A stretch of 64,000 nucleotides of DNA from Bacillota bacterium (GTDB lineage: Bacteria; Bacillota; Clostridia; Christensenellales; SZUA-584). Numbering within the stretch: the first letter of the stretch is position 1; each line of letters begins with the position of its first letter. Below the pieces are notes generated by a model. It saw only the letters and a list, made by a program, of their open reading frames with translations. It made no database searches and was not told where the DNA came from. Positions 34,327 to 43,002 of this stretch are shown in pieces. The translations under genes and the position numbers were made by a program. The stretch covers positions 1 through 64,000 of the forward strand of contig JAEYLC010000007.1 in the NCBI GenBank assembly GCA_023461435.1, in the 5' to 3' direction.

Positions 34327-35634
34327 TTAACCGCAAAATGCACTGTAAATGGCGCGGATCGCTTTTTCGAAGTCCTTCTCATCCACACCCACGATGATAT
34401 TGATCTCGCTTGAGCCCTGATCGATCATGCGGATATTGATACTGTGCTCGGCAAGCGCCGTAAACAAGCGGCCCGCCACGCCGATCTTGCTGATCATGCC
34501 GCGGCCCACCGTGGCGATCAGCGCGAGGCCGTGAAACACCTCGAGCGAATCCGGCTCGCAAAGGTTGTACACATCGTCGAGCAACTGCGGCTGTTTGCCC
34601 TCTATTTCGCTGTTGGCCAGCACCACGCCCAGCGTGTCAATACCCGAAGGCATGTGCTCAAACCGCATGTTGTTCTTTTCCAGCGCCGTGAGCATACGGC
34701 GGCCAAAGCCAAGCTCGGCATTCATATTGGCTTTTTCAACGGCGATAACCGAAAAGCCCTTTTTACCCGCGATTCCCGTGATGGTGTCCGTGTCGCCGTC
34801 GTCCACATTCGGCACGATCATCGTTCCCGGGTCCTCCGGATTGTTGGTGTTTTTGATGTTGATCGGAATATTGGCTTTGAACACCGGGAAAATCGCGTCC
34901 TCATGCAGCACGGTCGCGCCCATGTAGGAAAGCTCTCTGAGCTCGCGGTATGTGATTTTCGTAATCACCTTCGGATTTTCCACGATGCGCGGGTCGGCCA
35001 TCAGCACGCCTGATACGTCCGTCCAGTTTTCATATACATCCGCCCGGGCAGACCTCGCCACGATCGCGCCCGTGATATCCGAGCCGCCGCGTGAAAACGT
35101 CTTGATCCGGCCGTCCGGCATGCTGCCGTAAAACCCCGGTATCACAGCCTGTTTGGTATGCCGCAGCCGTCCGCGCATCACCGTGCGGGTTTTTTCCGAC
35201 TCATACACGCCGTCCGCATTGAAAAAGATGGCCTCGGCGGGATCGATAAAATCAAAGCCCAGATAGTCGGCCATTAAAATGCCGTTCAGGTATTCGCCGC
35301 GGCTGACCGTATAATCCACACCCGCGTTGTTTTTGATGTTCCGATAAATCGTATCGAGCTCAGCTTCGATGTCCGTCTTCAGCTCCAGATCGTCGCGAAG
35401 CGAAACGAACCGCTCCCGTAAATCTTCAAAAATCGCATCCCCGTCGCCGCCGTCAGAGACGGCCGCGTGATACGCATACAAAAGATCCGTCACCTTTGTG
35501 TCGCCCGAACTGCGCTTCCCCGGCGCCGACGGCACGATAAAAACACGCTGAGGGTCCGCTTCTATGATCTTTCTGACCTTCTTAAACTGGCCGGCGTCCG
35601 CAAGCGAACTGCCGCCAAATTTGCATACCTTCAT
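34327..35634 (-). CDS. lysC: Aspartate kinase (monofunctional)
   Basis: A 435-residue aspartokinase catalysing the first step of lysine, threonine and methionine synthesis. The catalytic part has VCKFGGSSLADAGQF, SRGEYLNG and TFSRGGSDITGAIVA. The C-terminal regulatory part has two ACT domains (ITGIAGKKGFSVIAVEKANM and GLALIATVGRGM...AGRLFTALAEHSINIRMIDQGSSEINIIVGV), which normally bind lysine or threonine as feedback inhibitors. ATG 35634 follows the upstream stop codon by three bases; a TTG codon directly before it is less likely. It is the middle gene of a DUF1015-aspartokinase-AEC operon. No lysine riboswitch precedes the operon. Confidence 0.93.
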   Translation of the reverse strand: MKVCKFGGSSLADAGQFKKVRKIIEADPQRVFIVPSAPGKRSSGDTKVTDLLYAYHAAVSDGGDGDAIFEDLRERFVSLRDDLELKTDIEAELDTIYRNIKNNAGVDYTVSRGEYLNGILMADYLGFDFIDPAEAIFFNADGVYESEKTRTVMRGRLRHTKQAVIPGFYGSMPDGRIKTFSRGGSDITGAIVARSARADVYENWTDVSGVLMADPRIVENPKVITKITYRELRELSYMGATVLHEDAIFPVFKANIPINIKNTNNPEDPGTMIVPNVDDGDTDTITGIAGKKGFSVIAVEKANMNAELGFGRRMLTALEKNNMRFEHMPSGIDTLGVVLANSEIEGKQPQLLDDVYNLCEPDSLEVFHGLALIATVGRGMISKIGVAGRLFTALAEHSINIRMIDQGSSEINIIVGVDEKDFEKAIRAIYSAFCG

Positions 35635-35637
35635 CAA

Positions 35638-37131
35638 TCAGTCCCGCTTTCGTCCAAATAATCCGCGGCGCGGCTTGCGAGAGGCACGCAGTTCCTGCTC
35701 ATCTTCATCAAGCTCCTGCTCGTCTTCATCAAGCTCCAGTTCGTCGACCGGCTCATCCGCCATCTCTTCGGACTCCGCATCCGGCATTTCGGTCGTCACC
35801 GGCTGCTCATCCTCTTCCTCAGGCTCATCCTCAGCCTCCACAAGCAGGCGGCATTCGAAGTAATAGCGTTTTTCTTCCGCCAATCCAAGGGAAAACGATT
35901 TTTTGGGCAGTACGCCGTATTGAATGACGTTTTCGAATATCTCGTCCTTTTGCATGGGCTCCATGAAGAACCCGAGGCACGCATGCGTTTTTGTGTGCTC
36001 GTGAAACTCTTCGTCGCCATGTATATAATCGACAATGACTCTGGGCATCTCTTCAGCGAGCTGATCCAGCGCCTCGGTCAGCGTCTGGCTCACGAGCGGA
36101 GCTTTTGGCTTTTTCACCTCAATATGCCCTTTTGACATTTTGGATTCAAACAGTATTGTATGCACACCGTCTTTTTTCACGGCGCGCGTCCCGCGCGTAT
36201 ACATCATATGCGCTTCCTGGCCCGACCGGTTCAGTATGGACACGAGCGTGCGCAGTGTGCTCGACGCATCGGGCACGTTGAACAGCACACGGTGAATCGG
36301 ATGGACACTGATGCCGGGGTCATAGAGATTGACCACCTCGCAAAGCGCATACCGGAGCGGGCTCTGGGCACGCTCCTCGGGGCTCATGGCCGTTTTGCGC
36401 TTGTCCCACACGGCTTTGGCCGCCGCGAGCGAATGGTTGCCGTCGCCCACGGCAAACAGCATGTTTTCCTTGCTCTTCGCCTTGAGCTGGGAGAGCGCGC
36501 TTTTGACGCCTTCAAGCACGGCCGCATCATCGATAAACCAGCCCTGAACATGGCCGCCGTCCTGCATCAGCGCTGTGCTGTATATCTTGGAAAAATGATC
36601 TTTCACCTGATAAACAGGTGCGATCACCGTATCCTTGATGTCGTTAAGCAGCAGCATCACGTGCGGGCACTCGAGTATCGCGTCCTCACGCAGGCTCACG
36701 CGCACCGGCAGCCTCTCGGTCACCGTCTTTTCCGTCGCGCGGATCAGCGGCTTTTTGGCTGCGTCGATATCGTACTGCTCCAGGTCAACCGCGAGCATGA
36801 TGCCCACCCGCGTCCCGTGAGGCGTTTCGCGTTCCACCAGCATGATGCCTTCCGGCAGGCTGACGAGCACACCGTCCTCGATGTAATCGCGCATTGTCTG
36901 CTTCGCATGAGATATTCTGTCGGCGGCGTCGCCGCTCTTTAAGAACAGCTCGGGCACGATGATATGATATGTGGAAGGGGCACCTCCCACAATCCGCGCT
37001 GTCTTTATCCAATAATCCTCGTTAGAGGTAAATTGATCGCAGGCAATAACCGACCATTTTTGTTTGTTGACCTTCTTGTCTGGAATCAGTATCTGTGGGA
37101 ATATAACACCCAATTGATCTGCGTAGTCCAT
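35638..37131 (-). CDS. DUF1015 family protein with acidic repeat tail
   Basis: A 497-residue protein of the DUF1015 family, whose biochemistry is not established. Landmarks are DQLGVIFPQILIP, the WSVIACDQFTSNEDYW block, FAVGDGNHSLAAAKAVWD and ALCEVVNLYDPGISVHPIHRVL. The last 60 residues are strongly acidic and contain two tandem copies of ELDEDEQ, encoded by a 21-base direct repeat (about 35693-35734), then a basic end. Typical DUF1015 proteins lack this tail. CAGGAGGACCGG precedes ATG 37131. It leads an operon with aspartokinase and an AEC transporter, which hints at amino acid metabolism. Confidence 0.85.
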   Translation of the reverse strand: MDYADQLGVIFPQILIPDKKVNKQKWSVIACDQFTSNEDYWIKTARIVGGAPSTYHIIVPELFLKSGDAADRISHAKQTMRDYIEDGVLVSLPEGIMLVERETPHGTRVGIMLAVDLEQYDIDAAKKPLIRATEKTVTERLPVRVSLREDAILECPHVMLLLNDIKDTVIAPVYQVKDHFSKIYSTALMQDGGHVQGWFIDDAAVLEGVKSALSQLKAKSKENMLFAVGDGNHSLAAAKAVWDKRKTAMSPEERAQSPLRYALCEVVNLYDPGISVHPIHRVLFNVPDASSTLRTLVSILNRSGQEAHMMYTRGTRAVKKDGVHTILFESKMSKGHIEVKKPKAPLVSQTLTEALDQLAEEMPRVIVDYIHGDEEFHEHTKTHACLGFFMEPMQKDEIFENVIQYGVLPKKSFSLGLAEEKRYYFECRLLVEAEDEPEEEDEQPVTTEMPDAESEEMADEPVDELELDEDEQELDEDEQELRASRKPRRGLFGRKRD

Positions 37132-37165
37132 CCGGTCCTCCTGTCGTTTAAATAGCATATAGGTC

Positions 37166-37194
37166 AATATAACACACTTGCAGATCGTATTCAA
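37166..37194 (-). promoter_or_regulatory. Sigma-A type promoter for the DUF1015-aspartokinase-AEC operon
   Basis: On the reverse strand TTGAAT (37189-37194) and TATATT (37166-37171) are separated by 17 bases, 34 bases before ATG 37131. The short leader excludes a lysine riboswitch. Confidence 0.7.
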
Positions 37195-37265
37195 GAATAT
37201 GTTGGCTCACTGAATCGGCACTTCAGGCAGTCCATTTCATGTTTGGCGCCTACCCCAAGCTTTCG

Positions 37266-37295
37266 TTGTCAAATAATGCCCTTAAGATGTATACT
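37266..37295 (+). promoter_or_regulatory. Sigma-A type promoter for the C_GCAxxG_C_C gene
   Basis: TTGTCA (37266-37271) and TATACT (37290-37295) are separated by 18 bases, 34 bases before the start codon. Confidence 0.65.
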
Positions 37296-37329
37296 GAAAC
37301 TGAAGCGTTAAGAAAGGGTGATTTGCTAT

Positions 37330-37782
37330 ATGATGAAGGTTGACAGAAAAGAAAAAGCGAGAGAGTATTTTCTGCACGGCTACAACTGCGCCCAGTCCGT
37401 CGCCGCGGCGTTTGCCGACCTCACGCGGCTGGATGAGGAGACCGTGCTCAAAATGGCTTCCTCCTTCGGCGGCGGCGTGGGGCATATGAAAGAGGTCTGC
37501 GGCGTGATTTCCGGTATGGCGCTCATCGCCGGGCTGCTTTACGGCGATATCAACCCGGCGGACAAGGCGACAAGGGATGCCCACTATGAGCGCGTACGGA
37601 GCTTCGCGATGAAATTCAAGGACCGGTTTGGTTCGCTGATCTGCCGCGACCTGCTGGCGTTCAACGAACAAACCCCGGACATTGAGGAACCCTATGCGTC
37701 CCGCCCGTGCCTTAAATATGTGGAAAGCGCCGCAGAGATTTTCGACGGCTGGCTGGAGCAGCAAGGGTCAAACCCGGAATAG
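37330..37782 (+). CDS. C_GCAxxG_C_C family protein (probable redox protein)
   Basis: A 150-residue protein of the C_GCAxxG_C_C family. The conserved cysteines appear as GYNCAQSV, then SSFGGGVGHMKEVCGVISGM, SLICRDLL and RPCLKYVESAAEIF. The family is often annotated as putative redox-active or iron-sulfur binding, but its function is not established. AAAGGGTGA precedes ATG 37330, with a second ATG immediately after. Its last 15 bases overlap the end of the opposing EFR1-like gene, so the two transcripts converge. A shared redox theme with that neighbour is suggestive only. Confidence 0.85.
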   Translation: MMKVDRKEKAREYFLHGYNCAQSVAAAFADLTRLDEETVLKMASSFGGGVGHMKEVCGVISGMALIAGLLYGDINPADKATRDAHYERVRSFAMKFKDRFGSLICRDLLAFNEQTPDIEEPYASRPCLKYVESAAEIFDGWLEQQGSNPE

Positions 37783-38547
37783 ATCGGCCGCCTTCACGTT
37801 GGGATGATGATATCTTTTGCGTTTCACGGTAATATCGCCATAATCGATCGCCTGAGCCGGGCACCATTGGAGGCACGCGACGCACTGCTCACACTTACGG
37901 CCCCAAATGGGTTTATTGCCGTCGGGTGAAAGCCTGATGTTGCCCACAGGGCAGACCTTTTCACAGATCCCGCAGCCCGAGCAGGCATCCGATACCACAA
38001 AGCGCTCCCCCGTGCTGTAAAAGCCCGCGACGGTTTCCAGATTGCCCTTTTCGGTACGCCTTGCGAAAGCGCTGCCTTGCGGAATGTCCGTCCGCCTCCG
38101 CTCTTTGACACACTCAGCGATTGCGGCTGTTTTTTTAGCCGCGCGTTTGATTATGAAGTTCTGTAGCCCCTTCGGAAACGTACCGTATTTAAAGATATAA
38201 TTTCCCGGCATCCACACACCATAGGCGGCACTTAATTTGCCTCCGTTTTTGCCAATGCAAACCTGAAGCTGTTTGTTGGGTGCGCCCATGCCTCCGCCAT
38301 ATGTCGCCACGCCATAAACGTATTTAACGCCCGCGAGGTTAATCGCTTCCGCAAAACGTCTGACGGCTGTCGGCAGGGAATAATAGTACACAGGGTATAC
38401 AAAGCCCACGGTCTCACAATCCTCATCGACGGGCGCCGAAGCCGTGCCGATCGCTTCAATTCGCGTATCGCCAAGTCTTTTTGAAATATCCCGCGCTGCT
38501 GATAAGCTGTTTCCCGTCCCCGAGAAATAATAGATGATGTTTTTCAT
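37768..38547 (-). CDS. EFR1-type flavodoxin/ferredoxin protein
   Basis: A 259-residue protein joining a flavodoxin-like domain (IIYYFSGTGNSLSAARDISKRL, with the FMN phosphate loop SGTGNS; GFVYPVYYYSLP; YGVATYGGGMGAPN) to a ferredoxin module with two 4Fe-4S motifs: CSGCGICEKVCP and CEQCVACLQWCP. This is the EFR1 architecture common in anaerobic Clostridia, thought to move electrons between flavin and iron-sulfur partners. It follows a TetR gene by 22 bases on the same strand and is probably controlled by it. The electron donor and acceptor are unknown. Confidence 0.93.
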   Translation of the reverse strand: MKNIIYYFSGTGNSLSAARDISKRLGDTRIEAIGTASAPVDEDCETVGFVYPVYYYSLPTAVRRFAEAINLAGVKYVYGVATYGGGMGAPNKQLQVCIGKNGGKLSAAYGVWMPGNYIFKYGTFPKGLQNFIIKRAAKKTAAIAECVKERRRTDIPQGSAFARRTEKGNLETVAGFYSTGERFVVSDACSGCGICEKVCPVGNIRLSPDGNKPIWGRKCEQCVACLQWCPAQAIDYGDITVKRKRYHHPNVKAADLFRV

Positions 38548-38569
38548 TATAAACTCCTTTTCGGCTGGC

Positions 38570-39154
38570 TCACACAGCCAAGCCGTTTAAAATCAATGAT
38601 AATGTGAACTCGATCTCGGACAGAACTTCCGAGAACGCCTCCTCAGTGGACAGATGACAGTCCACCTTGCTTCTGACCGCTTCGGCATACATCAGCATGC
38701 TGGATGCCACCTTGCGGCTCTCACAGCTTTTCAGCTCGCCCTTCTTTATGCAGCAGTCGAGTATGCCCGAGAGATGCGTGATTTCCATATCAACTATACC
38801 GGCATACATATTGCTGAATAAAGGCGCAATCTTCTGGACGCTGTCCTCGCTCAGCTGGCTTAAGTTCAGTGAATCCCGGATAAAGATCATGCGTTCCCGG
38901 AAATAAGCATATATCTTTTCCCTGCAGCCCTGAGCCTTTAAGACGCGTTCCATGACGCCGTTTAAAAACGCTTTGGCCTCGGTGTAAATAACCTCCGTAT
39001 AGATGCTCTCTTTGTTTTTGTAATAGTAATAAAGCGACGCTTTGTTGAGCCCGACCAGCTTTCCGATATCGTCAAGCGTGGTCTTTTCATAACCGTACCG
39101 CGCAAAACACTTGCCCGCCGCGTTCAGAATTTCCGTCTTTTTATCTGTTTCCAT
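38570..39154 (-). CDS. TetR family transcriptional regulator
   Basis: A 194-residue repressor. The DNA-binding domain reads KTEILNAAGKCFARYGYEKTTLDDIGKLVGLNKASLYYYYKNKESIYTEVI, a textbook TetR helix-turn-helix. The C-terminal domain has one cysteine pair (ILDCCIKKGELKSCES) that could respond to redox state, which is only a suggestion. GAGGTGAAC precedes ATG 39154. The promoter upstream carries a near-ideal 11-base-arm operator (39174-39208), so it very likely represses itself and the downstream EFR1 gene. Confidence 0.93.
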   Translation of the reverse strand: METDKKTEILNAAGKCFARYGYEKTTLDDIGKLVGLNKASLYYYYKNKESIYTEVIYTEAKAFLNGVMERVLKAQGCREKIYAYFRERMIFIRDSLNLSQLSEDSVQKIAPLFSNMYAGIVDMEITHLSGILDCCIKKGELKSCESRKVASSMLMYAEAVRSKVDCHLSTEEAFSEVLSEIEFTLSLILNGLAV

Positions 39155-39173
39155 AGTTCACCTCATATTTTCT

Positions 39174-39214
39174 AACTATCAAACAAAATAGCATATCGTT
39201 TGATAGTTTGTCAA
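39174..39214 (-). promoter_or_regulatory. Promoter with TetR operator for the TetR-EFR1 operon
   Basis: AACTATCAAAC (39174-39184) and GTTTGATAGTT (39198-39208) form a perfect 11-base inverted repeat with a 13-base spacer. On the reverse strand TTGACA (39209-39214) and TATTTT are spaced 18 bases apart, and the operator overlaps both the spacer and the -10 element. Binding would block RNA polymerase. Confidence 0.82.
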
Positions 39215-39258
39215 GAATCAAATATTAAATAATAATAATCGATAAAACGTTTTATCGT

Positions 39259-39366
39259 GGGATGCTTCACTTCACTCACGTTCCGTTCAGCATGACAGAT
39301 TGGAACCTTTCATCAAGCTGAGCCTTCCCCGGCCGGGGGAAGGCGGCGCGGGGCGCCGGATGAGGG
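39259..39366. repeat. Intergenic repeat-like sequence in the 317-base gap
   Basis: Reverse reading of 39259-39297 gives TGTCATGCTGAACGGAACG then GTGAGTGAAGTGAAGCAT, wording I recall from interspersed repeats in many bacterial genomes. A second part, 39320-39366, has the hairpin CCTTCCCCGG/CCGGGGGAAGG followed by GGCGCCGGATGAGGGG. No gene is present between the TetR operator and the terminator at 39411. Confidence 0.4.
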
Positions 39367-39410
39367 GAACTTCGTCTGAGGCAGTACCGGGGATAATGCA
39401 AAATATATAA

Positions 39411-39452
39411 AAAAAGAACTGCAACAGCTTTTAGACCGTTGCAGTTCTTTTT
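39411..39452 (-). terminator. Strong terminator after the S9 peptidase gene
   Basis: AAAAAGAACTGCAAC (39411-39425) and GTTGCAGTTCTTTTT (39438-39452) form a perfect 15-base stem around a 12-base loop. The T-run serves the leftward peptidase transcript that stops at 39472. Confidence 0.88.
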
Positions 39453-39471
39453 ACTTCATTTATAATAATCC

Positions 39472-41499
39472 TCAGTCTCTGTTCGGGTCAACCTTGCTTT
39501 CCGATCTGCCGCCGAGATGCTCGGCGAGGAACGTTTCGACCGCCGAATAGAACGTCGTCATATCCTCCTTCGAATTAAAGCCGTGCCCGGTATTCGGGAA
39601 CAGCAGATACTGCACATCGGCGCCCGCCTTTTTCAGCGCCTCCACCATCTGGTCGGACTCCTGCTGCGGCACGCGCACGTCGTTGCCGCCCTGAGCGATC
39701 AGCATGGGGATCTTCACCTGATCCGCATAATACAGCGGCGACCGCGACTTCATGAACTCCTGCTCCGTATCCGGGTCTCCGAGGGCGTGGATGAGGTCCT
39801 GATACTCGACCGACCACATGGCGGGGATCGAATCCACAAAGGTCAAAAGGCTCGACGGGCCAAACGCATCCACGGAGCACTTGAACACATCGGACGAAAA
39901 CGCCGCGCCGATCAGCGCCTCATAGCCGCCGTAGGATTCGCCGAATATGCCCACACGGTCCTTGTCCGTCCATCCCTGATCCACAGCGTAGCTCACCGCA
40001 TCGAGAATATCCTGATGCATGAGTCCGCCCCATTCCTTGTCTCCCGCATTTCTGAAGCTCTTGCCGTAGCCCGTTGAGCCGCGGAAGTTGACTTGAAGCA
40101 CCGCGTAGCCGCGGTTGACAAGCAGCTGCACTTCCTCGTTGTAGCCCCAGCTGTCGCGCGCCCAGGGCCCGCCGTGCACGAGCACCACAGTCGGCAGACT
40201 TGTTCTGTCCGAACCGAGCGGAAACGTCACATACCCCTCAATTTTGAGGCCGTCGCCGGCGGTATAGCTGAACGGTTCCATCGGTGCAAAATCGTAATCC
40301 TCAAGCTCGGGCCGCGCGTTATACAGCTCTTTGGTTTCATGCGAGGCCATATCATACAAATAATAATCTGTCTGCGTCGTATCCGATGTATAGGCAACGA
40401 TCCAGTATTCGTCTTGCTCGCTTGAATCGACGATATCAAAAACGCCGCTTTCCAGCTTGCTCAGCACATCATAATCGTCCTGAAAGCTCTCATCGAGCAC
40501 CTGCCATTTCACATAATCCGCATCCACCGATACGGCCGTCACCTGATCGAGGTCAAGATCCGTCCATGTCCCGTAAATATCGTAATCGGGATCGTTGTAA
40601 ATCCTTGCGACATCGCCCGTACTGACATCGTACGTGGAAAGCGTCACGGTATTGCTTTCAGCAGAATCCATGTAGAGCACGCGGTTATCGTCCTGCATAA
40701 ACCCAAGCACGAAGCTCGTATCGGCGTCCTCATAATCCCACTGTATGATCTGCTGCCAATCCTTTTCGTTAAACTCCGTTTTTGTCTGATCCGGGTTTTT
40801 GTTCAGCCACACGTGCTGGCCCGCGCTGTCGTCGGTGCGCGTCACAAGGCGCAGCTTGCCCTGATGGTCGAAATCATAGCCCGTGATATCGCCGGGGTTT
40901 TGGAGCACAAGGCTCTTGTCGCCCGTCTTATAGTTCATCACATAGAGATCGAAAAGCTCCGTCTCGTTATTGAATATGCAAAGGTAAATCTCATCGTCGT
41001 TGGCCGGATTGTCCGACACATAATAACAGTTGTTGTCACCGCCCGTCAGCAGCGTCCCCGTTTCGCCCGTTTTGACGTTGGAGGTATAGAGACCGTAATT
41101 CTCATCGCCCATATTGTCCACAAAGAACAGCACCGTCTCACCGTCCGGCGCCCAAACGGCGTACGGCACCCCGTACACGTCGGGCCAGTTCACGGCGGCC
41201 TGATCTCCGGTCTGCCAGTTCAATACCATGTAGTTGTCCTCGAAATCGGTCGAATGCCGGTATAGCACCATGCTGCCGTCCGATGATATCTGCGGCGCCG
41301 AGTACTCATCATAACCCATCAGCAAATCGAGAGGGATCAACTCGCTGTTCTCATTGACCGGCAGCGTGGGCAGCTCGCCGGCTTCGCTCGGCTCGCTTTG
41401 CTCAAAAGGCCAATCAAAATGCCAGTTAAACTGGCAGCCTGTCAGCATAACAGTACACAGCAATAGGGTGATCACGATCGTCCATTTTTTTCTGGCCAT
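39472..41499 (-). CDS. S9 family peptidase lipoprotein (prolyl oligopeptidase/acylaminoacyl peptidase-like)
   Basis: A 675-residue serine peptidase anchored as a lipoprotein: the signal peptide ends LTGC. Residues about 60-380 form a beta-propeller-like region with repeats such as SSDGSMVLYRH and APDGETVLFF. The C-terminal alpha/beta hydrolase has the oxyanion motif VHGGPWARDSWGY, the nucleophile in GESYGGYEA, the aspartate in GGNDVRVP and the histidine in NTGHGF. GAGGAGGCTGCT precedes ATG 41499. It probably trims peptides or N-acyl peptides outside the membrane. It is a single-gene transcript with its own promoter and terminator. Confidence 0.93.
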   Translation of the reverse strand: MARKKWTIVITLLLCTVMLTGCQFNWHFDWPFEQSEPSEAGELPTLPVNENSELIPLDLLMGYDEYSAPQISSDGSMVLYRHSTDFEDNYMVLNWQTGDQAAVNWPDVYGVPYAVWAPDGETVLFFVDNMGDENYGLYTSNVKTGETGTLLTGGDNNCYYVSDNPANDDEIYLCIFNNETELFDLYVMNYKTGDKSLVLQNPGDITGYDFDHQGKLRLVTRTDDSAGQHVWLNKNPDQTKTEFNEKDWQQIIQWDYEDADTSFVLGFMQDDNRVLYMDSAESNTVTLSTYDVSTGDVARIYNDPDYDIYGTWTDLDLDQVTAVSVDADYVKWQVLDESFQDDYDVLSKLESGVFDIVDSSEQDEYWIVAYTSDTTQTDYYLYDMASHETKELYNARPELEDYDFAPMEPFSYTAGDGLKIEGYVTFPLGSDRTSLPTVVLVHGGPWARDSWGYNEEVQLLVNRGYAVLQVNFRGSTGYGKSFRNAGDKEWGGLMHQDILDAVSYAVDQGWTDKDRVGIFGESYGGYEALIGAAFSSDVFKCSVDAFGPSSLLTFVDSIPAMWSVEYQDLIHALGDPDTEQEFMKSRSPLYYADQVKIPMLIAQGGNDVRVPQQESDQMVEALKKAGADVQYLLFPNTGHGFNSKEDMTTFYSAVETFLAEHLGGRSESKVDPNRD

Positions 41500-41528
41500 A
41501 GCAGCCTCCTCATTAAGACATTACCCTT

Positions 41529-41555
41529 ATTATAACAGAACCTTATTCATGTCAA
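41529..41555 (-). promoter_or_regulatory. Promoter for the S9 peptidase gene
   Basis: On the reverse strand TTGACA (41550-41555) lies 15 bases before TATAAT (41529-41534), which also has an extended TGT before it. The short spacer is compensated by the extended -10. Confidence 0.6.
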
Positions 41556-41652
41556 TAAGAAAAAAATTATGAATATCTTAATAACGCGGCGGTTGTTCGG
41601 GACGTTGCAGGCATGGTATGATAACATCATTATAAATAAAGGTGCATATTCT

Positions 41653-42939
41653 ATGAAACGTCTGTTATTATCTGCTTTTTGTATTTTCATTATATTTGCC
41701 GCAAGCTGCCAGGCTCAGGCCGAACCGGTTGCTGTCCCCGCCATACCTTCTCCCACATCCACACCCGAGCCGACGCCGGTGCCGATCAAAACGACACCGC
41801 CCGAGCCGACGCCCACGCCGATACCCGAACCGGTACAGGCCACCGTCGTCGTTGCGGGCGATCTTCTCTGCCTGAGCGCTCAAATCGCGGATGCCGACCA
41901 AGGGGAGCATTACAGCTTCGATGAATGCTTTGCACCGATAAAAGACAAAATCTCCGCCGCCGACCTTGCCATCGGCAACCTCGAAACGCTCGTCGCAGAA
42001 GGACATTCTTTGACTCAGCCCAACCCGAAGGATGAAGGCTTAAGCGACGGCACATCAGTTGAGACGTCCGCGGAACCCATTGACGCAGCCCCTGCTACGG
42101 CAGACCCCGCTGCGGCTCCGTCTCCGACCAAACGGCCAAGCCCGCGTATCAACGCGCCTGAAGCCTTTCTTGCCGCGCTGCAAAGCAGCGGATTCGACGT
42201 GCTGACCACAGCCAACAACCATATGTATGACTACGGTGAAGACGGCCTTATAAAAACGCTGAATAAGCTCGACGAATATGGGTTTGCCCATACGGGCGCG
42301 TATGCGAAGGAGGCGGACAGAGCGCCGCTTATACTCGATGTGAACGGTATTCGCATCGGTGTGCTTGCTTACACGGACATACTCAATCACAGGCCGGGGA
42401 AAAGCAGCGCGTATATGATCGACCGGTTCAGCAGAAACCTTATGACCGCCGATATCGCTGCAACCAAAGAAGCCGGTGTCGATTATATCATCGTCTGCGT
42501 CCACTGGGGCGTCGAACATACGCATAAGCCGAACCATACACAGCGAAAAATCGCCGAGAATATCGCCGAAGCCGGTGCCGATATTATTCTCGGGAGCCAC
42601 CCGCATTGCACGCAGCCCTTTGAGGTGATAGAGACGGATCACGGCGATGTGCCTGTGCTTTATTCCCTCGGCAACTTCGTTTCGAGTATGGCCGATACGA
42701 AGCACAAGGACGGCGTGCTCGTAAACCTTGTGCTGGAGAAGGACCCGGCTACCGGTGACACCTCCCGCGTATCGCTGACTTATACGCCGACGTTATGCAC
42801 ACCATCCTCCGCGGCGAATTATACCGTTTACCCGGCCGACGCTGCGTCCATATCCCAAAGCGACAAGGCGCAGGCGCTGAAAAAGTCCCGTGAGCGCACC
42901 GTCGGAGTGCTCACGGAGAATGCGGCTGCCGCCGAGTAA
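41653..42939 (+). CDS. CapA-like metallophosphatase lipoprotein
   Basis: A 428-residue lipoprotein: the signal peptide ends AASC, followed by a proline/threonine-rich linker (PSPTSTPEPTPVPIK). The rest is the CapA/PgsA-type calcineurin-like domain: TVVVAGDLLC, AIGNLETLV, VLTTANNHMYDYGEDGL, VDYIIVCVHWGVEH, DIILGSHPHCTQPFE and PVLYSLGNFVSS. An insertion of about 50 residues (PNPKDEGLSDGTSVETSAEP...PSPTKRPSP) interrupts the domain after the GNLET block. AAAGGTG precedes ATG 41653; the longer frame from 41569 is unlikely because it would bury the signal peptide. The family is named for poly-gamma-glutamate capsule synthesis, but no capB/capC genes are nearby, so another role is likely. Confidence 0.9.
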   Translation: MKRLLLSAFCIFIIFAASCQAQAEPVAVPAIPSPTSTPEPTPVPIKTTPPEPTPTPIPEPVQATVVVAGDLLCLSAQIADADQGEHYSFDECFAPIKDKISAADLAIGNLETLVAEGHSLTQPNPKDEGLSDGTSVETSAEPIDAAPATADPAAAPSPTKRPSPRINAPEAFLAALQSSGFDVLTTANNHMYDYGEDGLIKTLNKLDEYGFAHTGAYAKEADRAPLILDVNGIRIGVLAYTDILNHRPGKSSAYMIDRFSRNLMTADIAATKEAGVDYIIVCVHWGVEHTHKPNHTQRKIAENIAEAGADIILGSHPHCTQPFEVIETDHGDVPVLYSLGNFVSSMADTKHKDGVLVNLVLEKDPATGDTSRVSLTYTPTLCTPSSAANYTVYPADAASISQSDKAQALKKSRERTVGVLTENAAAAE

Positions 42940-42943
42940 GGCA

Positions 42944-42972
42944 TTGACAGCCGTCCGTATGACGGATATGCT
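42944..42972 (+). promoter_or_regulatory. Promoter with embedded palindrome for the CpXC gene
   Basis: TTGACA (42944-42949) and TATGCT (42967-42972) are spaced 17 bases apart. The spacer contains TCCGT, ATG, ACGGA, a short palindrome that could be a regulator site. Confidence 0.6.
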
Positions 42973-43002
42973 TGAAAGCGATGCTATATATAAGGAAGAA
43001 TG

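Noticed and set aside
35693..35734. Tandem repeat considered as the start of a CRISPR-like array
   Set aside because: Only two adjacent 21-base units without spacers, inside a coding frame encoding an acidic tail.
37132..37329. Possible lysine riboswitch before the aspartokinase operon
   Set aside because: The consensus promoter lies only 34 bases before the first start codon, leaving no space for an aptamer.
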